A stretch of 64,000 bases of DNA. Origin: Duganella sp. Leaf126. Its GTDB lineage: Bacteria; Pseudomonadota; Gammaproteobacteria; Burkholderiales; Burkholderiaceae_D. The stretch covers positions 1,439-65,438 of the forward strand of contig NZ_LMNW01000004.1 of the NCBI RefSeq assembly GCF_001423125.1, read 5' to 3'. The position numbers were made by a program, and so were the translations under genes. Under the pieces are notes generated by a model that did no database searches, was not told where the DNA came from, and saw nothing but the letters and a program-made list of their open reading frames with translations. Below are positions 8,670 to 18,745 of the stretch, piece by piece (positions within the stretch are counted from its first letter, which is position 1; each line of letters starts with the position of its first letter).

Positions 8670-10216
8670 CCGAGCATACCTTCAAGCTCTTTCGTTCCTG
8701 CCTGAATTTCAGCTTCCAGAACTGCCAGTTTCGCCAAAATTTCTTTCGGCGGAAGGTGCTCACTGACCGAGTGCACGACTTCCTTGTAGCGATTAATCGA
8801 CAAGTCGTAGTCGTTACCGACAATGTCGCATTTGGGTACGCAGAAGCTCTGGTCGGTGCGGCCGCGTGCTAGTTCGGAGTCACCCCGTTGTCTCCAGCGA
8901 GTCAGTAAATCGGGCAAATTGTTTCGGGCATGGTCGGCATCTGATAATCGAGTATGCCCCGCTAACAGTGACTGTAAGCCCAATTTAGCTTCAGACAACA
9001 ACGGTTGGCGTTTGTCGTCCAAGCCCCATCCATCGGCCTTCATATCGTAGAACCAGACGTTTTCCGTCCCACCCGAGTTTGTCTTGGTGAATAGCAGTAT
9101 TGCCGTGGACACGCCTGCATATGGCTTGAACACGCCTGATGGCAGCGAGATGACGGCGTCGAGTTTCTGGTCCTCCACAATCAAGCGGCGAAGTTCTTTG
9201 TGGGCCTTGGAAGAACCAAATAACACGCCATCGGGCACGATGACTGCGGCCCTGCCACCAGGTTTAAGCAGGCGGAGGAAGAGCGCTAAGAACAGCAGCT
9301 CGGTCTTCTTGGTCTTGACGATGTCCAGCAAGTCCTTCGCCGTTCCCTCATAGTCGAGCGAGCCGGCAAAGGGAGGATTTGCCAAAATCAAGGAGTACTT
9401 TTCTTCGTCCCCTGCATGGTCCTGCGCTAACGAGTCCTGATAGCGGATATTCGGATTATCGACGCCATGCAGCGCCATATTCATGCTACCGATGCGAAGC
9501 ATGGTGTTGTCGAAGTCGTAACCATGAAACATTCCATGGTGAAAGTGCTCGCGTGCTTTCGCATCGCGCAACATTTCCGGGTGGTTCACGCGCAGGTACT
9601 CACCAGCAGCAACGAGGAAGCCGCAGGTCCCACTTGCCGGGTCACAAATCACGTCCTTGGGGGTGGGTGCTGTCAACTCCACCATTAGCTGGATGAGGTG
9701 ACGCGGCGTACGGAATTGGCCATTCTGTCCTGCGCTGGCAATCTTTCCGAGCATGTACTCGTATAAGTCACCCTTGGTGTCGCGGTCCTCCATTGGCACA
9801 TGGTCCAGCATGTCGACCACTTTGGAGAGCAAGGCAGGCGTAGGAATGGTGAAGCGTGCATCCTTCATGTGTTGCGAGTAAGTGGAGCCGTCGCCTCCCA
9901 TTTCACGCAGGAATGGGAACACACGTTCGCCCACCACTGCGTACATCTCGGCTGCAGCAAAGTTCTTGAAACGCGACCATCGCAGGTCGTTGTAGTCGCG
10001 TCCCTTGTCGTCTACGCCCTCAGGGAAGGTGCGGCGCTCGATGGGCTTTCCCAGACGCAGCGACTTGTTCTCTTCTAGTGTATGCAGGTCGTCGAGGCGG
10101 CGCAGGAAGAGGAGATAAGTGAGTTGCTCCATTACCTCCAAAGGGTTGGAGATGCCGCCGGTCCAGAATGCGTTCCAGATGGCGTCGATTTGGCTGCGTA
10201 ATTCGCCAGTAAGCAT
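8666..10216 (-). CDS. hsdM: Type I restriction-modification DNA methyltransferase subunit M
   Basis: This N6-adenine methyltransferase modifies the site chosen by HsdS and is needed for restriction by the full complex. I place the start at ATG 10216 (516 aa), because the text from there (MLTGELRSQIDAIWNAFW) is the usual HsdM N-terminus and AAGGAA lies 9 nt upstream. The frame extends 42 codons further without similar support. An N-terminal helical HsdM_N domain is followed by SAM-binding motif I (DPASGTCGFL) and catalytic motif IV (NPPF). It is first in the operon, overlapping hsdS by 4 nt. Confidence 0.95.
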   Translation of the reverse strand: MLTGELRSQIDAIWNAFWTGGISNPLEVMEQLTYLLFLRRLDDLHTLEENKSLRLGKPIERRTFPEGVDDKGRDYNDLRWSRFKNFAAAEMYAVVGERVFPFLREMGGDGSTYSQHMKDARFTIPTPALLSKVVDMLDHVPMEDRDTKGDLYEYMLGKIASAGQNGQFRTPRHLIQLMVELTAPTPKDVICDPASGTCGFLVAAGEYLRVNHPEMLRDAKAREHFHHGMFHGYDFDNTMLRIGSMNMALHGVDNPNIRYQDSLAQDHAGDEEKYSLILANPPFAGSLDYEGTAKDLLDIVKTKKTELLFLALFLRLLKPGGRAAVIVPDGVLFGSSKAHKELRRLIVEDQKLDAVISLPSGVFKPYAGVSTAILLFTKTNSGGTENVWFYDMKADGWGLDDKRQPLLSEAKLGLQSLLAGHTRLSDADHARNNLPDLLTRWRQRGDSELARGRTDQSFCVPKCDIVGNDYDLSINRYKEVVHSVSEHLPPKEILAKLAVLEAEIQAGTKELEGMLG

Positions 10217-10665
10217 GTAATGTATTCCTTGGTATGGGCCTGCTCGTTCCTGCGTCATCAGACAGGCAACGCCGCGCCAAATGGGTTCGCCCCTAGTTGT
10301 TGGCGAGAATAGGCTGCTTCGCGTATCACCGAATTCATGCACTGGCCATCGACGAAAAACGATACAGTGAGTAAGTGAGCATAATGGGGCGACAGTTAAT
10401 GCGTGTCAACAAAGTTCCCCGCACCTTGCCAGTTCTTGTCGGTGAATAGGGCGCCAGAAGTAGCGCGCGACAAACAGGTGCGCAAGTTGCGCGGTTCGAC
10501 TGCGAGGCTGCGAAATTCCGCATCCGCTGAAAGCGCCGGTGGGGCAGTGAACCGAAGGCAGGTTGCCACTGTCATGTCCCAGACGACTGCACAACTAGGC
10601 AGGAGTATTTATTGAATCGGGTTACACAGCGGTTACATGGAAGGACATGCGACGCTGAAAACAAA
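10217..10665. other. Upstream region of the hsd operon, no gene seen
   Basis: This roughly 450-bp stretch separates hsdM from the tRNA-His terminator. Short frames on both strands here look like shadows. It must hold the hsdM promoter (minus strand), but I could not single out a convincing one. It is also the likely edge of the accessory island. I looked for a repeat of the tRNA-His 3' end in the island and saw none. Confidence 0.45.
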
Positions 10666-10697
10666 AAAGACTCACAAGCCGAGGCGTGTAAGTCTTT
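10666..10697 (-). terminator. Rho-independent terminator downstream of tRNA-His
   Basis: On the minus strand AAAGACT and AGTCTTT form a stem, extended by an imperfect ACA/TGT step, around a GC-rich loop. A T-run follows (A-run at 10663-10668 on the plus strand). It lies 19 bp past the 3' end of tRNA-His. Confidence 0.75.
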
Positions 10698-10715
10698 GAT
10701 TTTTTGCGTATTCTT

Positions 10716-10792
10716 TGGGGTGGCTGATGGGGCTCGAACCCACGACAACAGGAATCACAATCCTGGACTCTACCAACTGAGCTACAGCCACC
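10716..10792 (-). tRNA. tRNA-His (anticodon GTG)
   Basis: The minus strand folds as a full cloverleaf. Acceptor GTGGCTG pairs with CAGCCAC, the anticodon loop is TTGTGAT, and the T-arm contains GGTTCGAGCC. The encoded G at position -1 (complement of C10792) faces C73, which is diagnostic for tRNA-His. CCA is encoded at the 3' end. The gene marks the boundary between the defence region and the core chromosome. Confidence 0.97.
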
Positions 10793-10866
10793 ACTGACTT
10801 ACGACACTTCTTTACTACACCGTTTTACTACCTTGTCTGCTTCGCGCTTTGCTGGGCAGGTGCCGC

Positions 10867-10895
10867 ATTATACAAGCCAGTTTGGAAACCTGCAA
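10867..10895 (-). promoter_or_regulatory. Promoter of tRNA-His
   Basis: On the minus strand TTGCAG (10895-10890) and TATAAT (10872-10867) are separated by 17 bp, about 75 bp upstream of the tRNA 5' end. Confidence 0.75.
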
Positions 10896-10933
10896 ATCTA
10901 AATGCGAGGTTTTTTTCGCGCCGGCCGTTTTTT

Positions 10934-11773
10934 CTAAACATCGGCCTCGGCGACCGGCGGGTCGAGATCGAGCAGGGCGCGGAATGCTGCCGACAGGGCG
11001 GCCGGCCTGGCGGTCGTGTAACCGTGCAGCGTGGCAGCGCTGTCCGGTGAGGCCGGGCGCAGCAGCGCGGCGGTGTCGAGCAGGCGCACCAGCTGGCGCG
11101 CCACGGCGTCGCCGGTGTCGATCAGCGCCACGTCGGTGCGGCCATGCGCTGCCAGCACCTGTTCGATGCCGCTGCGCACGAACGGGTAGTGGGTGCAACC
11201 GAGCACCAGGGTATCGGCGCCCTGGTCCAGCAGCGGCGCCACGTATTGTTCGAGCAGGGCAGCGATGGCCGGCGCCTGCAGGTCGCCCAGTTCGATCTGG
11301 TCCACCAGCCCCACGGCCGGCTGCAGCAGGAAGGTGGCGCCGGTGCTGGCCGTGACCTGTTCGCGCAGTTGCAGGAATTTGTCGCCCTTGAGCGTGCGCG
11401 CCGTGGCCAGCACGCCGACCTTGCCGTTGCGGCTGGCCGCCGCAGCCGGTTTCAGGCCCGGCTCCACGCCCACCACCGGCAACTGTGGATAGCGCGCACG
11501 CACGGCCTTGATGGCGGCCACGGTGGCCGTGTTGCAGGCCACCACCAGCGCCTTGGCGCCCAGGTCCAGCAGAAAGGCCGTGACGGCCAGCGCGCGCGCG
11601 ACCACGAACGCCTCGGTCTTGTCGCCGTACGGCGCGTGGCCGGTGTCGGCAAAGTACAGCAGGTGTTCAGCGGGCAGCTGCGCGCGGATATGGCGCAGCA
11701 CGGACAGCCCGCCCACACCCGAGTCGAACACGCCGATCGGGCTGTCGGCGGGGTGGGGGCGGGGGACGTTCAT
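10934..11773 (-). CDS. murI: Glutamate racemase
   Basis: MurI converts L- to D-glutamate for peptidoglycan synthesis in the cytoplasm. The 279-aa protein begins MNVPRPHPADSPIGVFDSG and has both catalytic cysteine motifs, ACNTAT and GCTHYP, plus the FDSGVGG nucleotide-like loop typical of the Asp/Glu racemase fold. The reading frame stays open far upstream, but that part is the shadow of fumarase. The ATG at 11773 overlaps the fumarase stop (ATGA), so the two are translationally coupled. Confidence 0.95.
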   Translation of the reverse strand: MNVPRPHPADSPIGVFDSGVGGLSVLRHIRAQLPAEHLLYFADTGHAPYGDKTEAFVVARALAVTAFLLDLGAKALVVACNTATVAAIKAVRARYPQLPVVGVEPGLKPAAAASRNGKVGVLATARTLKGDKFLQLREQVTASTGATFLLQPAVGLVDQIELGDLQAPAIAALLEQYVAPLLDQGADTLVLGCTHYPFVRSGIEQVLAAHGRTDVALIDTGDAVARQLVRLLDTAALLRPASPDSAATLHGYTTARPAALSAAFRALLDLDPPVAEADV

Positions 11774-13302
11774 CAGGCCGTGACGATGGGCACGTTCAGC
11801 TGCTCGATCCTGGCCTTCCACTCGGCAGGTCCGGTGGTGTGGACCGAGGTGCCGGCTGCATCGACCGCCACGGTGACCGGCATGTCTTCGACGTCGAACT
11901 CGTAGATCGCTTCCATGCCCATGTCGGCAAAGCCGAGCACCTTGGCGCCCTTGATCGCTTTCGAGACCAGGTAGGCCGAACCGCCGACCGCCATCAGGTA
12001 GGCCGACTGGTGCTTCTTGATCGATTCGATTGCGACCGGGCCGCGCTCGGCCTTGCCGATCATCGCGATCAGGCCGGTTTTCTCGAGCATCATGTCGGTG
12101 AACTTGTCCATGCGGGTGGCGGTGGTCGGGCCGGCCGGGCCCACCACTTCCTCGCGCACCGGATCGACCGGGCCGACGTAGTAGATCACGCGGTTCCTGA
12201 AATCGACCGGCAGTTCTTCGCCGCGGGCCAGCATGTCCTGGATGCGCTTGTGGGCGGCGTCGCGGCCGGTCAGCATTTTGCCGTTCAGCAGCAGCGTCTG
12301 GCCCGGCTTCCACGAGGCGACTTCTTCCTTCGTCAGCGTGTTCAGATCGACGCGCTTCGATTTCTCCGTGTCCGGCGCCCACGAGACGTCGGGCCAGGTG
12401 GACAGCGGCGGCGGCGTCATGTACGCAGGGCCGGAGCCGTCGAGCACGAAGTGGCCGTGGCGGGTGGCGGCGCAGTTCGGGATCATGGCCACCGGTTTCG
12501 ATGCCGCGTGGGTCGGGTGCATCATGATTTTCACGTCCAGCACCGTGGTCAGGCCGCCCAGGCCTTGCGCGCCGATGCCGAGCGCATTGATCTTGTCGCA
12601 CAGCTCGATGCGCAGTTCTTCGAGCTTGCTCTGCGGGCCGCGCTGTTTCAGCTCGAACATGTCGATGTCTTCCATCAGCACTTCCTTGGCCATCAGCATG
12701 GCTTTCTCGGCCGTGCCGCCGATGCCGATGCCCAGCATGCCGGGCGGGCACCAGCCGGCGCCCATGGTCGGCACGGTTTTCAGCACCCAGTCCACCAGCG
12801 AGTCGGACGGGTTCATCATGATCATCTTCGACTTGTTTTCCGAGCCGCCACCCTTGGCAGCGACCTTGACGTCCACGGTATTGCCTTCGACCAGCTCCAT
12901 GTGCACCACGGCAGGCGTGTTGTCCTTGGTGTTCTTGCGGTCGAAGTGCGGGTCGGCCACGATTGAGGCGCGCAGCTTGTTGTCGTCGTAGTTGTAGGCG
13001 CGGCGCACGCCTTCGTTGACGGCGTCGGTGACGGTGCCGCTAAAGCCTTCGAAGCGCACACCCATGCCGATCTTCAGGAAGACGTTGACGATGCCGGTGT
13101 CCTGGCAGATCGGGCGCTTGCCTTCCGCGCACATGCGCGAGTTGGTCAGGATCTGCGCGATGGCGTCCTTGGCGGCCGGACTCTGTTCGGATGCATACGC
13201 GCGCGCCAGGTGCTCGATGTAATCGGCCGGATGGTAATAGCTGATGTACTGGAGGGCGGCGGCAACCGATTCGATCAGGTCTTCTTGCTTTATGATGGTC
13301 AT
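11773..13302 (-). CDS. fumA: Fumarate hydratase class I (iron-sulfur)
   Basis: This enzyme interconverts fumarate and malate in the TCA cycle. It is 509 aa, the length of the one-chain class I enzymes. It has the N-terminal [4Fe-4S] domain (PICQDTG and CPPGMLGIGIGGT cysteine motifs) and the C-terminal beta domain (starting near TLLLNGKMLTGRDAAH). Its stop codon overlaps the murI start. The class is oxygen-sensitive; whether a class II fumC exists elsewhere is not visible. Confidence 0.95.
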   Translation of the reverse strand: MTIIKQEDLIESVAAALQYISYYHPADYIEHLARAYASEQSPAAKDAIAQILTNSRMCAEGKRPICQDTGIVNVFLKIGMGVRFEGFSGTVTDAVNEGVRRAYNYDDNKLRASIVADPHFDRKNTKDNTPAVVHMELVEGNTVDVKVAAKGGGSENKSKMIMMNPSDSLVDWVLKTVPTMGAGWCPPGMLGIGIGGTAEKAMLMAKEVLMEDIDMFELKQRGPQSKLEELRIELCDKINALGIGAQGLGGLTTVLDVKIMMHPTHAASKPVAMIPNCAATRHGHFVLDGSGPAYMTPPPLSTWPDVSWAPDTEKSKRVDLNTLTKEEVASWKPGQTLLLNGKMLTGRDAAHKRIQDMLARGEELPVDFRNRVIYYVGPVDPVREEVVGPAGPTTATRMDKFTDMMLEKTGLIAMIGKAERGPVAIESIKKHQSAYLMAVGGSAYLVSKAIKGAKVLGFADMGMEAIYEFDVEDMPVTVAVDAAGTSVHTTGPAEWKARIEQLNVPIVTA

Positions 13303-13336
13303 GATGTTCTCGCGTGGTGGATGGGATGGTTCGGTA

Positions 13337-13933
13337 TCAGTGCGACTTGCTGTCGTGGTGCGTCAGCGTGGTCAGGCGGTCGGTGTAGGCGATCGCCATG
13401 GCCGACAGCAGGAAGGCGATGTGGATCCCGGTCTGGGCGATCAGCACCTTGGCGTCGTAAGCGCTGGCGTTGATGAAGGTCTTGAGCAGGTGGATCGACG
13501 AGATGCCGATGATGGCCATCGCCAGCTTGGTTTTCAGCACCGACGCATTCACGTGCGACAGCCATTCCGGCTGGTCCGGGTGGCCGTCGAGGTTCATGCG
13601 CGAGACAAACGTTTCGTAGCCGCCGATGATGACCATTACCAGCAGGTTGGAAATCATCACCACGTCGATCAGGCCCAGCACCACCAGCATGATGGTGGTT
13701 TCGTTGAGGCGGGTGGGGGCCACCGTGCCCGGCACGGCCACGGCCTGGATGATGTGCTGCAGCGCTTCCTCGTTGCCCATGGCTGCGCCGATCAGGTCTT
13801 TCAGTTCCACCCAGAAGTGGAACACGTACACGCACTGGGCCAGGATCAGGCCCACGTACAGCGGCAGCTGCAGCCAGCGCGTCATGAAAATGAAGTGGGG
13901 AAGGGGACGCAGCTTGGGCTTGTGCTCGGACAT
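13337..13933 (-). CDS. YqhA-family (UPF0114/TIGR00645) inner-membrane protein
   Basis: The 198-aa protein has four predicted membrane segments: about 18-38, 70-95, 125-145 and 160-180. The stretch MTRWLQLPLYVGLILAQ and the following pattern match the YqhA/UPF0114 family, whose function is unknown. I use ATG 13933 (MSEHKPKLRP) because GGAG lies 8-9 nt upstream. A frame opening at 14023 adds 30 residues with a shadow-like composition. It lies 34 bp upstream of fumA on the same strand and may be co-transcribed with it. Confidence 0.88.
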   Translation of the reverse strand: MSEHKPKLRPLPHFIFMTRWLQLPLYVGLILAQCVYVFHFWVELKDLIGAAMGNEEALQHIIQAVAVPGTVAPTRLNETTIMLVVLGLIDVVMISNLLVMVIIGGYETFVSRMNLDGHPDQPEWLSHVNASVLKTKLAMAIIGISSIHLLKTFINASAYDAKVLIAQTGIHIAFLLSAMAIAYTDRLTTLTHHDSKSH

Positions 13934-14128
13934 ACGGCGGGACTCCGGAAAATGGTGCAGACTATGAGATGGCGACATTTTACACGCGCAGCCCGGCTGT
14001 GGCACCGCGGCGTCGGTCGCCATGCCATGGCGGAAATATTGATAGAATCATCTGCCAGCGGCATGTAAGGGCGCAGTAAGCGATCAAGTTTATGTTTGTG
14101 GCAAACGATTCCAACAACGGAGACTAGT

Positions 14129-16117
14129 ATGAGCAGCACGACCACCCAGCAAGGCCCACAGGAAACCCGCGTCTTCGCGCCGCCAGCCGCCTTCGTGGCG
14201 CAGGCCGCCGTGTCCGGCATGGACGGCTACAACGCGCTGTGCGCGCAAGCCGAAGCCGACTACGAAGGCTTCTGGGCGCGCCTTGCCAACGAACACCTGA
14301 CCTGGCAGACCCCGTTCACCCGCACCCTGAACGAAGACGACGCGCCGTTCTACAAATGGTTCGAAGGCGGCAAGCTCAACGTTTCGTACAACTGCCTCGA
14401 CCGCAACCTCAGCAACGGCAATGCCGACAAGACCGCCATCATCTTCGAGGCCGACGACGGCAAGTCGGTCCATGTCAGCTACAAGGAGCTGCACGAAAAG
14501 GTGTGCAAGTTTGCCAACGGCCTGAAGTCGCGCGGCATCAAGAAGGGCGACCGCGTCATCATCTACATGTCGATGTCGGTCGAAGGCGTGGCCGCCATGC
14601 AGGCGTGCGCGCGCATCGGCGCCACCCACTCGGTGGTGTTCGGCGGCTTCTCGGCCAAGTCGCTGCAGGAGCGCATCATCGACGCCGGCGCCGTGGCCGT
14701 GATCACCGCCGACGAGCAGCTGCGCGGCGGCAAGCAGCTGCCGTTGAAGGCCATCGTCGACGAAGCGCTGGCGCTGGGCGGCTGCGACACCATCAAGGAC
14801 GTCATCGTCTACCAGCGTACCGGTGGCAACATCGCTTTGACCGAAGGGCGCGACCTGTGGCTGCACGAGCTGGTGGCCGACCAGTCGGCCGACTGCGAGC
14901 CGGAATGGGTCGATGCCGAGCACCCGCTGTTCATCCTGTACACGTCCGGCTCCACCGGCACCCCGAAAGGCGTGCAGCATTCGAGCGGCGGCTACCTGCT
15001 GTGGGCCGCGCTGACCATGAAGTGGTCGTTCGACATCAAGCCGGACGACGTCTACTGGTGCACTGCCGACATCGGCTGGGTCACGGGCCACAGCTACATC
15101 GCCTACGGCCCCACCGCCGTCGGCGCCACCCAGGTGATCTTCGAAGGCGTGCCCACCTACCCGAACGCCGGCCGCTTCTGGGAGACCGTGGCCAAGCACA
15201 AGGTCAGCATCTTCTACACGGCGCCCACGGCGATCCGCTCGCTGATCAAGGCGTCCGATGTCGATCCCAAGGTGCATCCGAAAAATTACGACCTGTCGTC
15301 GCTGCGCCTGCTGGGCACGGTGGGCGAGCCGATCAACCCGGAAGCGTGGATGTGGTACTACACGCAGGTGGGCGGCGAGCGTTGCCCGATCGTGGATACC
15401 TTCTGGCAGACCGAGACCGGCGGCCACATGATCACGCCGCTGCCGGGCGCCACGCCGATGGTGCCCGGTTCGTGCACGCTGCCGCTGCCGGGCATCATGG
15501 CCGCCATTGTCGATGAGGCGGGCGCCGATGTGCCGAACGGGCAGGGCGGCATCCTGGTCGTCAAGCGTCCGTGGCCGTCGATGATCCGCACCATCTGGAA
15601 CAACCCGGACCGCTTCAAGACCAGCTACTTCCCCGAAGAACTGGGCGGCAAGATGTACCTGGCCGGCGACGGCGCCATCCGCAACAAGGACACCGGCTAC
15701 TTCACCATCACCGGCCGCATCGACGACGTGCTCAACGTTTCCGGTCACCGCATGGGCACGATGGAAATCGAGTCGGCGCTGGTGGCCAACCCGCTGGTGG
15801 CCGAAGCAGCCGTGGTCGGCCGTCCCGACGACACCACCGGCGAATCGATCTGCGCCTTCGTGGTGCTCAAGCAGGCGCGCCCGACTGGCGACGAGGCGAA
15901 AAAGCTGGCGCTCGAACTGCGCAACTGGGTCGGCAAGGAAATCGGACCGATCGCCAAGCCCAAGGAAATCCGCTTCGGCGACAACCTGCCGAAAACCCGC
16001 TCGGGCAAGATCATGCGCCGCCTGCTGCGCGTGCTGGCCAAGGGCGAGACCATCACGCAGGACGTCTCCACGCTGGAAAACCCGGCCATCCTCGAGCAGC
16101 TGAAGGAAGCGTCGTAG
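14129..16117 (+). CDS. acs: Acetyl-CoA synthetase (AMP-forming)
   Basis: It activates acetate to acetyl-CoA via acetyl-AMP in the cytoplasm. The 662-aa length is typical. It carries the AMP-binding P-loop ([11 protein letters not shown]), the adenylation core motif around TFWQTETGG, the hinge region ([13 protein letters not shown]) and the C-terminal lysine motif TRSGKIMRR, which is the usual protein-acetylation site. ATG 14129 is preceded by GGAG, and the 11 upstream in-frame residues lack such support. It diverges from the YqhA-like gene. Confidence 0.96.
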   Translation: MSSTTTQQGPQETRVFAPPAAFVAQAAVSGMDGYNALCAQAEADYEGFWARLANEHLTWQTPFTRTLNEDDAPFYKWFEGGKLNVSYNCLDRNLSNGNADKTAIIFEADDGKSVHVSYKELHEKVCKFANGLKSRGIKKGDRVIIYMSMSVEGVAAMQACARIGATHSVVFGGFSAKSLQERIIDAGAVAVITADEQLRGGKQLPLKAIVDEALALGGCDTIKDVIVYQRTGGNIALTEGRDLWLHELVADQSADCEPEWVDAEHPLFILYTSGSTGTPKGVQHSSGGYLLWAALTMKWSFDIKPDDVYWCTADIGWVTGHSYIAYGPTAVGATQVIFEGVPTYPNAGRFWETVAKHKVSIFYTAPTAIRSLIKASDVDPKVHPKNYDLSSLRLLGTVGEPINPEAWMWYYTQVGGERCPIVDTFWQTETGGHMITPLPGATPMVPGSCTLPLPGIMAAIVDEAGADVPNGQGGILVVKRPWPSMIRTIWNNPDRFKTSYFPEELGGKMYLAGDGAIRNKDTGYFTITGRIDDVLNVSGHRMGTMEIESALVANPLVAEAAVVGRPDDTTGESICAFVVLKQARPTGDEAKKLALELRNWVGKEIGPIAKPKEIRFGDNLPKTRSGKIMRRLLRVLAKGETITQDVSTLENPAILEQLKEAS

Positions 16118-16133
16118 CCGCTAGCGTTAGCGC

Positions 16134-18200
16134 CTAATGCTGCGGTGGCGTGCCCACCGCAGCGAGCAGTTCCGCCACCCGCGCCGCCAGCGCATCGATA
16201 TCGAACGGCTTGGTCATCACGGCCATGCCGTCGGCCAGCTTGCCGTTGCCCAGCACCGCCGTTTCGTCATAGCCGGTCAGAAACAGCACGCGCAGCTGCG
16301 GCCTGCTGCGCAAGCCCAGCTCCGCCATCTGCCGCCCGTTCATGCCGCCAGGCAGGCCGATATCGCTGACCAGCAAATCCACCTGGGCGTCGGACGCCAG
16401 CACCGCCAGACCGGCCGCGCTGTCGGCCGCCTGCAGTACCGTGTACCCCATGCCGGCCAGGACATCAACGATCAGCAGGCGCACGCCCGGTTCGTCGTCC
16501 ACCACCAGCACGGTGGCATTGCGGATGGGCTGCGTCACGGCGGCCGGGCCGGTGGCGGCGTCGCCGTCCTCGGCCGGACCTTCGTGGCGCGGCAGGTAGA
16601 GGCAGACGGTGGTGCCGGCGCCCGCTTCCGAGTAGATGCGCACGTGGCCGCCCGACTGCCTGGCGAAACCGTATACCATCGACAAACCGAGGCCTGTGCC
16701 TTCGCCGACCGGCTTGGTGGTGAAGAACGGTTCGAACACGCGTGCGATCAGTTCCGGTGCAATGCCGGTGCCGGTGTCCTGCACGCTGAGCGACAGGTAG
16801 GCGCCGGCCGGCAAATCGTCGGTCTCGGCAGCCTCGCCGGTCAGCCAGTGGTTGGCCGTGGTAATGCGGATACGGCCACCGCCCGGCATGGCGTCGCGCG
16901 CGTTGATGCACAGGTTGAGCAGCGAATTTTCCAGCTGCGACGGATCGACCAGCGCGGTCCACAAATCGTCGGCGCCATGTGCCTCCACCTGCACTGCCGG
17001 TCCCACGGTGCGCTGCACCAGCTCTTCCAGGCCGCGCACCAGCCGGTTGACATCGGTGGGCTTGGGATCGAGCGTCTGCTGGCGCGAGAACGCCAGCAGA
17101 CGGTGGGTGAGGGCGGCCGCGCGCTTTGCGGCGCCGCTGCCGACTTCCACGTAACGCTGGATGTCGCCATAGCGGCCCTGGCTCACGCGCTGGGCGATCA
17201 GGTCGAGACTGCCCTGGATGCCGGCCAGTAGGTTGTTGAAATCATGGGCCAGCCCGCCCGTCAGCTGGCCTACCGCTTCCATCTTTTGCGCCTGGCGCAG
17301 CGCATCCTCGGCCGCGCGCAAGGCCTCGGCCTGTTCCTTCTCGGCCGTGACGTCGCGGCCCACCGCGTAAATGCTCTCGGCATCCGGGCGGATCGACCAC
17401 GAAATCCAGCGATAGCTGCCATTGCGGTGGCGGTAGCGGTTGTCGAAGCGCCGCAGCGTGCCGCCCTGGGCCAGCAGTCGCGCCGCATCGGCGGTGCGGG
17501 CCACATCGTCGGGATGGATATGATCGATCAGATTGGTGCCGACCAGTTCGCGCTCGTCCAGTCCCAGCACGTCCTGCCAGGCCGGGTTGACGGTATTGAT
17601 CAGGCCATTGAAGGCGCAGCGCAGCATGATGTCCGCCGACAGTTCCCACAGCCGGTTGCGGTCGCGCGTGCGCTCGTCCACGGCGCGCACCAGGTTGGCC
17701 TGCAGGTGGTGCGTCTCGCGTTCCTTGCGCACCTGCTCAGTGATTTCCTGGCCCTGGTTGAGCAAGCCGGCCACCGTGCCATCTTCGCCGACGATGGGCG
17801 TACCGGAAAAATTCCAGAAGGTGCGTTCGCGCTGGCCATGCCGTTCGATCAGCAGTTCGACATAGTTATGGGAAAACCCCAGGCCGGTCGCCATGGCCCG
17901 GTGAAAATCGGGCGCCACCTGGTGCCACGCGCTGCCCCACACGCTGGCGACCGGCTGGCCCAGCGCAGCGGGATGACGATCGGCCAGCGACTCGGCATAC
18001 GCATCGTTGTAGAACATGTACAGCTCGGGACCCCACAGCACCGCCCCTAGAACGGGCGAATTGAGGCAGGCCGACAGCGAAGACCGCAACGATTGCGGCC
18101 AGGTGCGGGGATTTCCCAGCGGCGTACGGTCCCAGTCGTGGGCCCGCATCAAGGCGCCCATGTGGCCGCCGTTATCCAGGAAAGAAAGCGAACTCGTCAT
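16134..18200 (-). CDS. Hybrid sensor histidine kinase/response regulator with PAS domains
   Basis: The 688-aa cytoplasmic-looking protein has no clear membrane segments. A PAS/GAF-like N-terminus (about 20-160) leads to a second PAS plus PAC (about 175-300). The HisKA box follows, with the phosphoacceptor His in GGLAHDFNN (about 325-335). HATPase motifs come next ([23 protein letters not shown]). A C-terminal receiver domain (about 565-680) has the VVDDEP acidic pocket and [11 protein letters not shown] phosphoacceptor Asp. This architecture resembles the large family of hybrid kinases that sense light, redox or ligand through PAS. The ligand is unknown. No partner regulator is adjacent. Confidence 0.9.
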   Translation of the reverse strand: MTSSLSFLDNGGHMGALMRAHDWDRTPLGNPRTWPQSLRSSLSACLNSPVLGAVLWGPELYMFYNDAYAESLADRHPAALGQPVASVWGSAWHQVAPDFHRAMATGLGFSHNYVELLIERHGQRERTFWNFSGTPIVGEDGTVAGLLNQGQEITEQVRKERETHHLQANLVRAVDERTRDRNRLWELSADIMLRCAFNGLINTVNPAWQDVLGLDERELVGTNLIDHIHPDDVARTADAARLLAQGGTLRRFDNRYRHRNGSYRWISWSIRPDAESIYAVGRDVTAEKEQAEALRAAEDALRQAQKMEAVGQLTGGLAHDFNNLLAGIQGSLDLIAQRVSQGRYGDIQRYVEVGSGAAKRAAALTHRLLAFSRQQTLDPKPTDVNRLVRGLEELVQRTVGPAVQVEAHGADDLWTALVDPSQLENSLLNLCINARDAMPGGGRIRITTANHWLTGEAAETDDLPAGAYLSLSVQDTGTGIAPELIARVFEPFFTTKPVGEGTGLGLSMVYGFARQSGGHVRIYSEAGAGTTVCLYLPRHEGPAEDGDAATGPAAVTQPIRNATVLVVDDEPGVRLLIVDVLAGMGYTVLQAADSAAGLAVLASDAQVDLLVSDIGLPGGMNGRQMAELGLRSRPQLRVLFLTGYDETAVLGNGKLADGMAVMTKPFDIDALAARVAELLAAVGTPPQH

Positions 18201-18431
18201 AACTGATCATCAGAACCCGGGTTGACCCACGCTGACAGTAAGCGCAGTGAGGTTATACGGAGTAGCGAATGCAGCACGCTGATCGGGGCGGTAGCGGGGA
18301 GCCAGGACGGGAGCGGGGACCTGGCAGAGGTAGGGTCGTAGCCGTGAAGTTTGGGCCGGGAAGGCGTCGGGCAGCGACCGCGTCATTGTAACTTATGAAA
18401 TCACTATCACAGAAGGAGTGGCCAAATAAAG

Positions 18432-18460
18432 TTGGTGCTGTGTGGATTCTTTGCTATAAT
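18432..18460 (+). promoter_or_regulatory. Promoter of tRNA-Ser
   Basis: TTGGTG at 18432-18437 and TATAAT at 18455-18460 are separated by 17 bp, about 31 bp before the tRNA 5' end. Confidence 0.75.
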
Positions 18461-18491
18461 TCGCGGCTTCTCCGACAGGGGAAATGATGCA

Positions 18492-18581
18492 GGAGAGGTG
18501 GATGAGTGGTTGAAGTCGCACGCCTGGAAAGCGTGTATAGGGTCAAACCTATCGGGGGTTCGAATCCCCCTCTCTCCGCCA
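18492..18581 (+). tRNA. tRNA-Ser (anticodon GGA)
   Basis: A 90-nt class II tRNA. Acceptor GGAGAGG pairs with CCTCTCC, the anticodon loop is CTGGAAA, a long variable arm is built from TATAGGG and CCTATCG-type pairing, and the T-arm is GGGGGTTCGAATCCCCC. G73 and an encoded CCA complete it. Confidence 0.97.
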
Positions 18582-18600
18582 AGGATAGAAATGTGAAAAA

Positions 18601-18625
18601 GGCTACCCTCGGGTAGCCTTTTTTT
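18601..18625 (+). terminator. Rho-independent terminator after tRNA-Ser
   Basis: GGCTACCC and GGGTAGCC form a perfect 8-bp stem with a 2-base loop (18601-18618), followed by seven T residues. It lies 19 bp past the tRNA. Confidence 0.92.
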
Positions 18626-18635
18626 ATTTCTTTCG

Positions 18636-18745
18636 TGGCGGAGAGAAGCAAGGCCCCTGCGGGCCTTGCGCGGGGGATTCGAAAGGCATGGCCCTGCAGG
18701 GCCATCCCGCTTCGAATCGTCGATCTGCCACCGCAAAGCGGTGGC
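18636..18745. repeat. Cluster of strong inverted repeats, partly resembling an inverted tRNA-Ser end
   Basis: Three tight hairpins follow one another: GCAAGGCCC/GGGCCTTGC (18648-18656 with 18661-18669), an 18-bp perfect palindrome at 18688-18705, and GCCACCGC/GCGGTGGC (18727-18734 with 18738-18745). The palindrome is itself enclosed by GATTCGAA (18677-18684) and TTCGAATC (18711-18718). TGGCGGAGAGA at 18636-18646 plus GGGGGATTCGAA at 18673-18684 equals the reverse complement of the tRNA-Ser acceptor end and T-loop, with the first hairpin inserted between. The rest of 18746-18960 shows no gene. Confidence 0.7.

Noticed and set aside
10217..10715. Island attachment repeat of the tRNA-His 3' end
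   Set aside because: I looked for a second copy of the tRNA 3' segment in 1-10.7 kb and saw none, so tRNA-mediated integration remains unproven.
11774..12751. Upstream extension of the murI frame giving a 605-aa ORF
   Set aside because: The extra part is the fumarase gene read in another frame. The ATG at 11773, overlapping the fumarase stop, is followed at once by the MurI N-terminus.
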